Source: Pseudomonas sp. GCEP-101 (GTDB lineage Bacteria > Pseudomonadota > Gammaproteobacteria > Pseudomonadales > Pseudomonadaceae). Taken from it: DNA of 64,000 nt. Under the pieces are notes generated by a model. It worked only from the letters and a program-made list of their open reading frames with translations, was not told the DNA's origin and ran no database searches. The stretch's first letter is position 1; each line of letters begins with the position of its first letter. Below, one piece after another: positions 1-8,032 of this stretch. A program made the translations under genes and the position numbers. The stretch spans positions 5,278,965-5,342,964 of the forward strand of contig NZ_CP104011.1 in the NCBI RefSeq assembly GCF_025133575.1, written 5' to 3'.

Positions 1-75
1 GCACAACCCTGTAAGTAGAAGAAAATCAAACTCAGAAACACCCAACGAATTAATGAGTTACTAAAACAAAACTTC

Positions 76-828
76 CTATTCATGGCTGCTCACTTCGCCC
101 AAACGCATGGCGTCGAGCTTCTTCACATCGGGGTGCCAGGTTCCAGCCGGTAAGCGACTGCCGTCGGGGTAGAGAATGACGATGTTGCCCGCCGAATCCC
201 GGCTCATGCGCGCAACTAGCTTGCGCTCCACTCGGGGCTCGAATACCAGGCGTTCGGCCGCCGGTCCTCGGGCATAGTCCGAACCGCTGGCCACAAACAT
301 GATCACGGCATTGCCTGATCCCACCGTATTCACATAGGGGTAGTAATGGGCGTTCAGCAAAAGCTCCTTGCGGGTTCGTAGGGCTTCGGGCAGCTCGTCG
401 ATGCGTTCGCCCTGCCGATCGACATTGAAGATGGCCGTCACGTCCTCGCGCACGGTGCCAGCAAGGTCGAGCTTGCCCGCCCGCCAGTATTGGACCCCCA
501 CCGTCACGGTGGCGAGCCGCCAGTGGCAGGCGCTGCCACCATCCAAATCCAGTTGTGCCTGGTAGCGGTCGCTGTCACCCTGGCGCTTTGGCTTGATTTT
601 GAGTTCCTGCGTCGCATAGCGGTTGAACGGACCATACTGCGGAGGGAAGCAGCGATCGGACAGGTACTCCGCCTCAATGGCCTTCACTGAGGCGCCTTCG
701 GGCACTTTGATCGTCACAGTCACCTGTGGCCCGCTTGGCGGCGGCGTTAGGTCGTAGCGCGAACTACATGCCCCCAGTGCGAGCAGTGAAGCCATCAGAA
801 GCAGGAGCCTCAAGAAAGTAAACTTCAT
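76..828 (-). CDS. Predicted outer-membrane lipoprotein, candidate T6SS lipase immunity protein (paralogue 1)
   Basis: 250 residues. The N-terminus is a lipoprotein signal peptide with the lipobox LALGAC, Cys at residue 21 and Ser at +2, so outer-membrane sorting is expected. The start at 828 is chosen because it begins the signal peptide and has a purine-rich AAGGGGG upstream; the frame stays open further 5' but encodes no signal. The mature part shares a scaffold with the two lipoproteins upstream in the same operon: a PPPSGPQVTVTIKVP-type strand, a CxWxL motif near residue 145, a YYPY/YYPW motif and a C-terminal YPDGS motif. It is the most diverged of the three and lies last, 181 bp after the next paralogue. 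By context (downstream of a T6SS lipase) I infer a periplasm-facing lipase immunity protein; the family is not one I can name. Confidence 0.75.
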   Translation of the reverse strand: MKFTFLRLLLLMASLLALGACSSRYDLTPPPSGPQVTVTIKVPEGASVKAIEAEYLSDRCFPPQYGPFNRYATQELKIKPKRQGDSDRYQAQLDLDGGSACHWRLATVTVGVQYWRAGKLDLAGTVREDVTAIFNVDRQGERIDELPEALRTRKELLLNAHYYPYVNTVGSGNAVIMFVASGSDYARGPAAERLVFEPRVERKLVARMSRDSAGNIVILYPDGSRLPAGTWHPDVKKLDAMRLGEVSSHE

Positions 829-1009
829 TGATTGCGCCCCCTTCGGATGCCCCCAGGCTTCTCGAAGATCGGCATGGCGCAGCCACACGGAGTGAATGGC
901 ATAACACTGTCCCACGGCTGAACTTCTTCGAGGCCAATACCCCTGGAGTAGTGGAGTCTGCCAACGAGAGGCAGAAAGGAGAGAGATCATGTTTTCCATG
1001 CCCCGCCTC

Positions 1010-1780
1010 TCACTTTGCAACCATCTCACTAAGCCTTTCTATATTTGGATCAGAGCTTGAAAATTCTCTAGTGCCGTCGGGATATATATTCTCCGCCTTC
1101 TCGCCTTTGCCAATATTTTTAACACCAATGGTTCGAACAACCATTTCTGAATGAAGAAGCGGCTCAAAGAATACCTTTTCAGCAGTGAGCGCTCGATATG
1201 AAAGAAAGTCCTGCCGCCCCAGAAGGACAATAGTCTTCTCGTGGCCACCAATGAATGTTTCAATCATCCATGGATAATAATCCGGCCTAATCGATAAATC
1301 TCCGTCGACCTCTTTCAAACCATACATATTTTTTTGCTGTGGAAGATTTTTATCAAAAGCAATGATAACCTCTCCGCCCCAGCCATACTTAACTCCCTCT
1401 CCAAACTGCGCGGAATTTTCGTAGTGAACCCCAAAGGTCACATTACTTAGCTTCCACTGACAAGTACCACCACCATCTCGAACCAAACGGGCCTCGTAGA
1501 GATCACTTTTCCCCAGGCGCTGAGGCTCGATCTCGATGGCATGAGCCCCCTTTATTTCGTAACGATTACCGTCTCCGTCGGAGCGAGAGATGGGGCACTT
1601 CGCCGAGCGATACATTACACGCATCGTGTTGGCGGCGAGATCCTTGGGGACTTTCACTGTCACGCTGACGGACTCCCCGCCAGGCGGTGGTGAAAAGTCA
1701 GTGCTGATAGCTTGCGCACAGCCCACCAAACTAACCAATAGCAAAAGGGCGGTCGACAACTGCAGCGGCCGGTATCTCAT
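1010..1780 (-). CDS. Predicted outer-membrane lipoprotein, candidate T6SS lipase immunity protein (paralogue 2)
   Basis: 256 residues. A signal peptide with basic n-region (MRYR) runs to the lipobox SLVGC with Cys21. The mature N-terminus (STDFSPPPGGESVSVTVKVP and on through the RSAKCPISRSDG segment) is almost identical to that of the frameshifted neighbour upstream, so the two are recent duplicates. Shared motifs are CQWKLSNVTFGVHY, YYPW and YPDGT. Its ATG overlaps the TGA of the upstream frame (ATGA at 1777-1780), so translation should be coupled to the upstream lipoprotein frame. Role inferred from context: protecting the periplasm from the co-encoded class-3 lipase effector. The frame is intact, unlike the upstream copy. 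Confidence 0.8.
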   Translation of the reverse strand: MRYRPLQLSTALLLLVSLVGCAQAISTDFSPPPGGESVSVTVKVPKDLAANTMRVMYRSAKCPISRSDGDGNRYEIKGAHAIEIEPQRLGKSDLYEARLVRDGGGTCQWKLSNVTFGVHYENSAQFGEGVKYGWGGEVIIAFDKNLPQQKNMYGLKEVDGDLSIRPDYYPWMIETFIGGHEKTIVLLGRQDFLSYRALTAEKVFFEPLLHSEMVVRTIGVKNIGKGEKAENIYPDGTREFSSSDPNIERLSEMVAK

Positions 1781-2657
1781 CTATTCCCCTGACGAATAGC
1801 CTGTAGCGTATTGAAATTTGGCTTGCTGCTGCCATCTTCTACCACGCTACCGTCTGGATAGATAAAGCGAGTATGGTTACCTTCCTGTTTAACCTTTGGC
1901 CCTGCGGACTCCACCACATAATTAGCATGCAGAACAGGCTCAAATGACACTTTTCTCGCACTAAGTGCTTTAAATGTAAGGAAGAAGTCATCATCACCAA
2001 CCAAGCGAACTTGTTTTTCGTATTGACCAAGAAACTCTTCGTCGACCCAGGGATAATAATCTCTCTTGATCATTAGGTCGCCTTTGACTTCAGTAGGTCT
2101 TTTCAGAAGAGACCTTCGCTGAGGTTGGTTACGGTCAAAAATCACTATTACCCCCCCCCCCTTCCTGCCCGCGTATTTTGGCCAAAGCGTGCAGTATTCA
2201 GGTAATGCACACCAAAGGTTACGTTGCTCAGTTTCCACTGGCAGGAACCGCCTCCATTTCGGGCTAGCTGAGCTCCGTAGAGATCACTTTCCCCCTGGCG
2301 TTGAGGCTCAATCTCGATGGCATGGGCACCGTCTATCTCATAACGATTACCGGCTCCGTCGGAGCGAGAGATGGGGCACTTCGCCGAGCGATACATCACA
2401 CGCATTGTATTGGCGGCAAGATCCTTGGGGACTTTCACTGTCACGCTGACGGACTCTCCGCCAGGCGGTGGTGAAAAGTCAGTGCTTTGGGTCTGTGCAC
2501 AGCCCCCTAAGCTAAACAAGAGCAGCATCGTGCTTACAGCTGTTGGCATGACAAAGTGGCGGCTCAGGGCGACGCTAGTTTGTCGAAAGCGAGGAATATT
2601 TGAATGAAAGTTCGCTCCGCAAAGACGGAAGCGTGCTTGGTCCAAACCTTTGCTCAT
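1777..2657 (-). pseudogene. Lipoprotein paralogue 3, frameshifted in an 11-G tract (possibly phase variable)
   Basis: Two overlapping frames together make one lipoprotein like its downstream neighbour. The 5' frame (to 2148) carries lipobox SLGGC and the conserved CQWKLSNVTFGVHY block, then runs into eleven consecutive G (C on the plus strand, 2151-2161) and stops at once at TAA. The 3' frame (from about 2160 down to 1777) continues with the VIVIFDRN, YYPW and YPDGS blocks. With twelve G the two join into a protein that aligns without a gap to the paralogue (GRGGGVI against GWGGEVI). An ATG at 2657 overlaps the lipase TGA (ATGA), but the signal peptide starts at the in-frame ATG at 2549. Either a phase-variable gene, a real disruption or a homopolymer sequencing error; the sequence alone cannot say. 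Confidence 0.75.
2151..2161. repeat. Homopolymer tract of 11 C (G on coding strand)
   Basis: Eleven C in a row on the plus strand, lying exactly where the lipoprotein reading frame breaks. Runs of 9 or 12 restore the frame; 12 gives the exact length of the intact paralogue. Confidence 0.9.
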
Positions 2658-4810
2658 GGTATCAGCTCCACTTGTTTGCCGATTTCAGCCGATTTCTGCA
2701 CTTGGCCATAAGGCTTTGCCCGCATGATCTCGACTGGCAACCCCGCCTCCTGCTCACGGCAGAAGCGTTCGAGCGCTTCGGGGCCACCGTCCATTTCCCG
2801 AGTCATCGGCAACGTCATGGACATCAGTTTCTGCAAGACCAGGAAGTGCTCGTTACGCAGCTTTTCCGCTTCAGGAATATCCTTGTGGGCCATCTGCTGT
2901 TCGAAGCGATCACGTTGCGACTTTCTCTCCAATGGCCGGGCAGGATCGGCCAACTCCAAGAGTTGATTGTGGAGGAAGGGCATATATGAAATGACCATCC
3001 TATGATCCTCCGCGCTGGGGGCGCCGCGATCAGGATTGGTATGCGGTGGGAAATAGCGCTGCATGCTCTCCTTCGATAGCGCCTTCATCAGCGTCTTCTG
3101 CTCTTCGCCGGCATAGCGGCTCTCGGCAGCATCCAGGCTGGGCACCAGATAAAGAAACGCCCTCTCGGGCAAACGCCTACGAATCTTGCTGTAGTGCGGA
3201 GCGCCAAGCCCATCCTTGCTTCTGTAAGCGGGATAATCGGAGCCTGGCGCCTGGTCCAGAATGTGCTGGTCGGCCTGGTAATGCATGACGATCTTGCCGT
3301 GATGCCAATAGGGGTCGCCGAATCCGATGAGCTTGCTGGCCAGCAGTTCAGGCACTGACCAGGCGTAGCCCAGTATCGGCCCTAGAGGGCCGAATGATTT
3401 GTAAAAGAAATTATCCAGCTCGGCTTCGGGAGGCACGCTGGTGACCATATCGCAGTCATTTACATGTCGGAAGTGAGTGAATGTATTTAGGCTTTCCACC
3501 GCTTTTTGGGTGAACACGCGGGGCATCCCGTAGGTATACAGCAGAGGCTCCTGATATTTCATCTCGGCAGAATTAATTAATGCAAGAGCACCACCCAAAC
3601 TATGCCCACAGATAAATAGATTTTTATCTCGCGCCTCATCTTTAATAAAATCAAAATCATCGGGGAAAAGTTTCTTTGCAATCTCAAATGCCTGCAGAAA
3701 TCCATCATGCACACTACCCGCTGAAGTCAGGAAAGTGCACTGACTCGCCGCTCGCTTTACGTCACAATCGGTACCATCAGGTAGTCTTGGGCGGTATTGA
3801 AAGTCTGTCAGCCAGTCGATGGGCTCATGGGTGCCTCGCCAGGCCACCACCACCTGCGACTTATTACTGAAGTAAAATAGTTGGGTATTTTCGATGATGA
3901 AGTAGGGGGTATCTGGATCATCAGGCGATGGCTTGGCATCGAGTGTGTCCAACATTACAGCTGTTGTGTAGCGCTCATCGAAGGGGACATCCTTTACCAC
4001 AGCAGGTAACTGTTGCCCCGTGGAGTCAAGCATCATTGGCGTACGCGACAGGTCCAGACATTGGCGGAAGAAAAACTCCTCCACCGAACCGAACTCCACC
4101 TCCGGGTCTACCTCCATCCCCTTCTCGAGCTTGTCGTGCACGACGGTCGAGTAGGTCAAGCTAGCCATCACCCCCAGGTTGTAGCCATTGACGATGCTGT
4201 ATTCGGGCTGGTGGTGCAGCACCAGTTGCCAGGCGCGGAAGGGACAGACTTCCAACACGTGGCGGCGATCCAGCTGATCGGCGGGGACGGTAAAACCGCC
4301 GAACGTCGGGTCTGGAAAGTGGAAGCCAGGTAATTTTTCCGGGTCGGCCAACGGTGGATCGAGCTTCGGCAGACGGTCGCTCAGTTGCCCGATGCGCAGG
4401 TAGTGATACAGATTACCTGCCGCCCGCGCCTCTTTCTCTCGCGGTGAAAAGCCTGGTGGTGATGGCTCGTAGGTATATTCGTGGACCTTCTCCACTGATG
4501 TTTCGGACCGCTCTGCCCGCAATCGGCGCGTTTTCAGCAGCTCTGCCAGAGGGTCTGCGTCTAGCCAGAAGGTAACGGGGATAGTCTTCAAGCCTTCCAG
4601 TCGAATGATCCCCTGAGCGTCACTGCTCCCTTTGAACTCGGCAATCTCCCCGCAGCGAACAGCATCGTTGATGGCCCGGTAGGGCAGATCAGACAATGGC
4701 TCCCCACGCTCGTCTATTAGCTGGAATTCAAGCCAGTGCTTAATCTGTTTGCCCGCTTGAACGTCTTTTAGTGGGCAAAGCGTGTCGGTACGGTGGTTTC
4801 TATCGGACAT
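2654..4810 (-). CDS. Class-3 lipase, predicted T6SS antibacterial phospholipase effector (Tle type)
   Basis: 718 residues. The alpha/beta-hydrolase core matches lipase class 3: VVVAWRGTHEPIDWLTDF at about 320-337, nucleophile elbow GHSLGG at 402-407 (Ser404), Asp candidate in NDCDMV (Asp454) and His candidate in YWHHGK (503/504). Of the described Tle families, Tle2 is the one I associate with a lipase_3 core, so that is the nearest label, with low certainty. Residues 1-90 precede the catalytic part and contain CPLKD and HWLEFQLIDERGEPLSDLPYRA-like text, which reads as a small beta-rich adaptor, perhaps transthyretin-like. The C-terminal 200 residues are charged and helical with no recognised domain. 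No signal peptide, as expected for T6SS cargo. The TGA overlaps the ATG of the first lipoprotein frame, the classic effector-immunity arrangement. Expected action: hydrolysing membrane phospholipids in a rival's periplasm. Confidence 0.85.
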   Translation of the reverse strand: MSDRNHRTDTLCPLKDVQAGKQIKHWLEFQLIDERGEPLSDLPYRAINDAVRCGEIAEFKGSSDAQGIIRLEGLKTIPVTFWLDADPLAELLKTRRLRAERSETSVEKVHEYTYEPSPPGFSPREKEARAAGNLYHYLRIGQLSDRLPKLDPPLADPEKLPGFHFPDPTFGGFTVPADQLDRRHVLEVCPFRAWQLVLHHQPEYSIVNGYNLGVMASLTYSTVVHDKLEKGMEVDPEVEFGSVEEFFFRQCLDLSRTPMMLDSTGQQLPAVVKDVPFDERYTTAVMLDTLDAKPSPDDPDTPYFIIENTQLFYFSNKSQVVVAWRGTHEPIDWLTDFQYRPRLPDGTDCDVKRAASQCTFLTSAGSVHDGFLQAFEIAKKLFPDDFDFIKDEARDKNLFICGHSLGGALALINSAEMKYQEPLLYTYGMPRVFTQKAVESLNTFTHFRHVNDCDMVTSVPPEAELDNFFYKSFGPLGPILGYAWSVPELLASKLIGFGDPYWHHGKIVMHYQADQHILDQAPGSDYPAYRSKDGLGAPHYSKIRRRLPERAFLYLVPSLDAAESRYAGEEQKTLMKALSKESMQRYFPPHTNPDRGAPSAEDHRMVISYMPFLHNQLLELADPARPLERKSQRDRFEQQMAHKDIPEAEKLRNEHFLVLQKLMSMTLPMTREMDGGPEALERFCREQEAGLPVEIMRAKPYGQVQKSAEIGKQVELIP

Positions 4811-5014
4811 AATGATTCATCCATGAAGAAAGGAATAAAAGTCGCGACTGCTGCCAGTCACATCTGAATGATCAGAACATTTCTCTTGTTGACTTCTATA
4901 TTCATTTATTCTTACATCCTCCATGTGAAATCCTACCGTTCGCTGGGCACCAAAACGCAAAAATATAGTTTCCATCCCACTTTATCTATAGACGAAGGAA
5001 TGCCAATAGAGGAT

Positions 5015-5377
5015 TTACTTGAAATATTTTCCCCAAACCAATAACGCCAAAATCCATATGCAACTAAGAATAATTAGGCCTGCCACCCAATTTATTCGAA
5101 CACGAATACTCCTCGGAAGATTATCTAACTCCTCCGGCAACATATCCCCTCGGGCAATATGAATTCGCGAACACACCACAGCCCCAATCACGATAAGAAG
5201 CGGCGTGCAACGACTTGGGATTGAACTCCCAGTCCAGCCATCTAAGTATGAGTAGACAATCCTGCTATTGCGAAAGGTCGAGTAAATCTTGCCAATATCT
5301 TTTGCAGCCATATAGGCAAGCAGCAAAAACGACATGGCCAATATAAAAAATGGTGCGAAAAGAGCAGCAATAGTCAT
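5015..5377 (-). CDS. Small integral membrane protein, candidate immunity protein
   Basis: 120 residues from ATG 5377, which has AGGGGA 11 nt upstream; a TTG seven codons earlier (5398) is the alternative. Three likely membrane spans: residues 2-24, about 57-74 and about 96-116 of this version. No family recognised. It is AT-richer than the surrounding Pseudomonas genes and sits in the T6SS effector cluster between the DUF7079-like gene and the lipase. A small multi-span inner-membrane protein is the usual kind of immunity partner for a pore-forming effector, so it may protect against the product of 5844-6617; this is inference. Confidence 0.6.
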   Translation of the reverse strand: MTIAALFAPFFILAMSFLLLAYMAAKDIGKIYSTFRNSRIVYSYLDGWTGSSIPSRCTPLLIVIGAVVCSRIHIARGDMLPEELDNLPRSIRVRINWVAGLIILSCIWILALLVWGKYFK

Positions 5378-5484
5378 GTTCGTTGCAATCCCCTGCAAAC
5401 AAGAAAGAGAGACGCCTTTGAATGCTACTTAAAAACCCCGCCAACCTAAGATGGCTCGGGTCAGCAGGCACCTTGCGCCTCTCA

Positions 5485-5859
5485 CTACGCGCACCCCGAA
5501 GTCTGATCGCCTATTTCTTTTATTAATTTTGCCCACATTTTTGCGCAGTATGCTCGAATGAAAAAACCGAACAAAACTGATCCGCCTCGGCTTATTACCC
5601 CTTGAGCTGAGCGCTTAAGAATATACTCCTCAATATCCTTAACAAGCTCCTTCTCACTAAACCCACCCCAGATGGGTGGCACAGGAGAGAACATGTTTCC
5701 GATGCATACCGGCGCCACTCGTTCAAACAATTCAAACTCCACCTCGGCCAATGTGTAGTTTTTTGCTATCTCAGCTATATATCGGTAGTTGGTTTCACTA
5801 TCTGCGAACAAGTCGGACAATGCGACCCAAAGCGCAGATCGATTCAACTGATCTGCCAT
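5485..5859 (-). CDS. DUF7079-like small protein, candidate immunity partner of the upstream effector
   Basis: 124 residues, soluble, no signal peptide. The N-terminal ALWVALSDLFADSETNYRYIAEIA and the FERVAPVCIGN block recall the small DUF7079-type proteins often found beside T6SS effectors; the assignment is from memory of the motif. The start ATG (5859) lies inside the 3' end of the upstream effector gene (16-bp overlap), so the two are translationally coupled as effector-immunity pairs often are. Base composition is low GC like that of its neighbours. Confidence 0.65.
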   Translation of the reverse strand: MADQLNRSALWVALSDLFADSETNYRYIAEIAKNYTLAEVEFELFERVAPVCIGNMFSPVPPIWGGFSEKELVKDIEEYILKRSAQGVISRGGSVLFGFFIRAYCAKMWAKLIKEIGDQTSGCA

Positions 5860-6617
5860 TTTGTAAACTCCTCCAACTCTTCATCGAAATAATCTAAAGT
5901 TGAAGATGCTGCCAAGCCGCCTATAGCACCACCTGCCAGCATCAAAGCAATAGTGCAAACAGGGGCGCCAGGACCACACACTGTCGAAACCAATGCGCTT
6001 GCAATAAGTGTCCCAGCGAATCCCCCCCCAATTGTTCCTGCCTGTTTGATCGTCTCCTTTGTTTTGTTATCCGCATTGGCAATTTCGTACCCTGCATAAA
6101 TTATCGTCACGACGATCGTCACCTTGCCAGCAACCCTGAGGACTTTGTTCGTTGTATTAACCAAAGCGTCAGCGCGAGCAGAGGATTCTACAATCGTATA
6201 ATGAATCGTACTTTTCTGCTTGACACTTAATTGCGCGAACTTCTTTTTGTACTTCTCCATAGAGTATTTATCGAGAAGCTCGTCAAGCGACGGAGGAACT
6301 CGCTTTCTTCTTTCAGCAATGGCTAGCCCTTGGGCAGAGGTCCTGGCTCTTGTTTCCGCCATGATTTTGTTACGCATCTCGTAGCAAAATTCAGCAGCCT
6401 CTTTTACGGAGACCCTTCCAGCCTTGACCTCTGCCTTAATATCCTCAACCACTCTACGAATATTCTTGTTGTAGTTTTCCCGCTGCGCAGCATCGCTAAT
6501 TGCATCAAGTGAAAATTTTACCGCCGTACCTTCCAGAGACTCTACAGCCTTATCAAGAACAGAATCATCTACAGGATGAATATCTTGAGCCAAATAGTAC
6601 CGATAGAAAGAATCCAT
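5844..6617 (-). CDS. Glycine-zipper membrane protein, candidate pore-forming T6SS effector
   Basis: 257 residues. The first 155 are charged and helical; the C-terminal 100 hold a hydrophobic hairpin: about 159-178 (RVAGKVTIVVTIIYAGYEIA), 194-212 (GTIGGGFAGTLIASALVSTV) and 221-238 (CTIALMLAGGAIGGLAAS). The IYAGYEIANADNK - glycine-rich - CGPGAPVC pattern is common at the C-termini of T6SS, Rhs and bacteriocin-type toxins. It starts 2 bp after the vgrG remnant and overlaps a probable immunity gene. I infer a VgrG-delivered pore-former or membrane-targeting toxin. A membrane chaperone role cannot be excluded. The low GC of this gene against the sheath genes suggests acquisition as a cassette. Confidence 0.65.
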   Translation of the reverse strand: MDSFYRYYLAQDIHPVDDSVLDKAVESLEGTAVKFSLDAISDAAQRENYNKNIRRVVEDIKAEVKAGRVSVKEAAEFCYEMRNKIMAETRARTSAQGLAIAERRKRVPPSLDELLDKYSMEKYKKKFAQLSVKQKSTIHYTIVESSARADALVNTTNKVLRVAGKVTIVVTIIYAGYEIANADNKTKETIKQAGTIGGGFAGTLIASALVSTVCGPGAPVCTIALMLAGGAIGGLAASSTLDYFDEELEEFTKWQIS

Positions 6618-6619
6618 TT

Positions 6620-7705
6620 TTAGTTCTCCGCCAACATCTTAAGAAGCCTTTCAGCCCCACTCGGCAACTCTACAAACGAATCCAAATCCTCAAATTTCAA
6701 ATCCACACAGGCTTTACCGGAGAACGAGTAGAAGAAAGCTTGGTTTTCAGTGAGGAACTCACCGATAAGCTCTTCCCCGTCATCCATAGTCGCGGTGCAC
6801 TTGATGCCCAGATAGTTCATGCCTTCGGGTGCGGAGAATCCAATCCATCTTTCTGATTCAGGAAAATCTATATTCAGATTGTCCGGCGTTAGGGTATGTA
6901 GAGGCATGGTCTTGCCTTCCCTGTCCGTGACGCCGTTAAACATCTCGCCTGCGGCTGTAGTCACCCGATAGCTGGTGAATGTCATTGGCGCTTGAGCGTC
7001 ATCCTTCAACACATAACGTGCGCTATAACCGCCCGGCAAAGGCGTTGGCGGGATATTCAGGTTTGTACTGCCGAGCTTCTGCACATTGGCAGCTTTCAGA
7101 TAAATGTTGCCTGGGGCGCCAAGCTCAATATTTCCGCCCTTGATGCAGATATAGGCACCAGCACAGTGCAGCACTATTTCCTCAGGCGCTGTGATCTCTA
7201 CTCGCCCCCCAGTGCTTTCGACCTTGACCTCATTGCTAGCAAGAGCATGCAGGTCACCATCTTGGGCATGCAGTTCAACCTTGCCGTGGGCCGCTTTGAG
7301 CTGCATACCTGATGACTGTGCCAGGACGCTGACAGAGTCCTCGGCCACCGCAGTGAGATCTCGTCCGGAACTAAGATCCAGGTTTCGACCTGCCATGACT
7401 CCCACACTTTCGCCACCGGAAGAAATGCAGATCGTTTCGGGGCTGAGGATGCCTACGCCCTCAGGGGCGTGCACCAGTACGCCAGGTTTGGCCAGGGAAT
7501 TGAGGGCCTTGTTCAACCGGATCTGGCTGTCGAGATCACCAGGCTTCACCTGGGCTCCCAATGCGGCTGCACGCATCGAACGAGCTAGCGACAGGGCACT
7601 GTCCAACTGCTCGATTGCAGCATCCATCTCCAGAACCAGGCCCTGAGCCTTGTTCTGCACGTCAGCACTGATGAACACACCCTTGCCACTACGGATAACG
7701 CGCTT
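6620..7705 (-). pseudogene. vgrG: VgrG C-terminal remnant (DUF2345 spike repeat plus transthyretin-like adaptor)
   Basis: The usable frame is 352 residues from GTG 7678, but VgrG-like text (RVIRSGKGVFISADVQNKAQG) continues to 7705 before a TGA, so this is the 3' part of a normal-size vgrG. The gp27- and gp5-like N-terminal ~450 residues are missing. What remains: helical AQG linker (10-60), DUF2345 beta-helix (about 68-205), a transthyretin-like domain (about 216-272, YVLKDDAQAP... GVTDREGKTMPLHT) and an ~80-residue C-terminal tail of unknown type. Without the N-terminal trimer base it cannot form a spike tip by itself. Immediately upstream is the truncated tssK; the two remnants meet at about 7706. 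The adaptor and tail would have carried the adjacent effector. Confidence 0.85.
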
Positions 7706-8011
7706 TCAGGCCACGCAGCATGAGGCATCGTCCTCGCCTAACCTCGCCAGATCGAACGCCGCCGGCAAACGATCGGTGACGTCGCTGTCGATCAGCGTGC
7801 CATCCGGCAGGCGCACGCGCAGACGGGTTGCCTTGAGCTTGCCCAGCCGCAAGGCATCCGCATCGAAGGAAGCGCTCTGAACGCCCCAGGGGTGGACCGC
7901 CGACATGCGTGCCACGCATTCGTTGGTCCAGGCCTCCCAGCGCGCCTGCTGCTGGAATTGTTGCGGGGACAGCAAGGCCCCCGCCCCCCATAAGGGGCGG
8001 TCGATCTTCAT
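7706..8011 (-). pseudogene. tssK: TssK N-terminal fragment (T6SS baseplate), truncated
   Basis: 101 residues beginning MKIDRPLWGAGALLSPQQFQQQ, the diagnostic TssK start, continuing through the HPWGV and LKATRLRVRLPDGTLIDSD segments. Family members are about 440 residues. TssK text ends near residue 97 (DLARLGEDDAS); a few foreign codons follow, then TGA, which is also where the vgrG remnant's frame opens. TssK links the baseplate to the membrane complex, so this allele should be non-functional. It starts 21 bp after tssC in the same direction. Confidence 0.85.
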
Positions 8012-8032
8012 GGATGACTTCCGTGTGAATGC

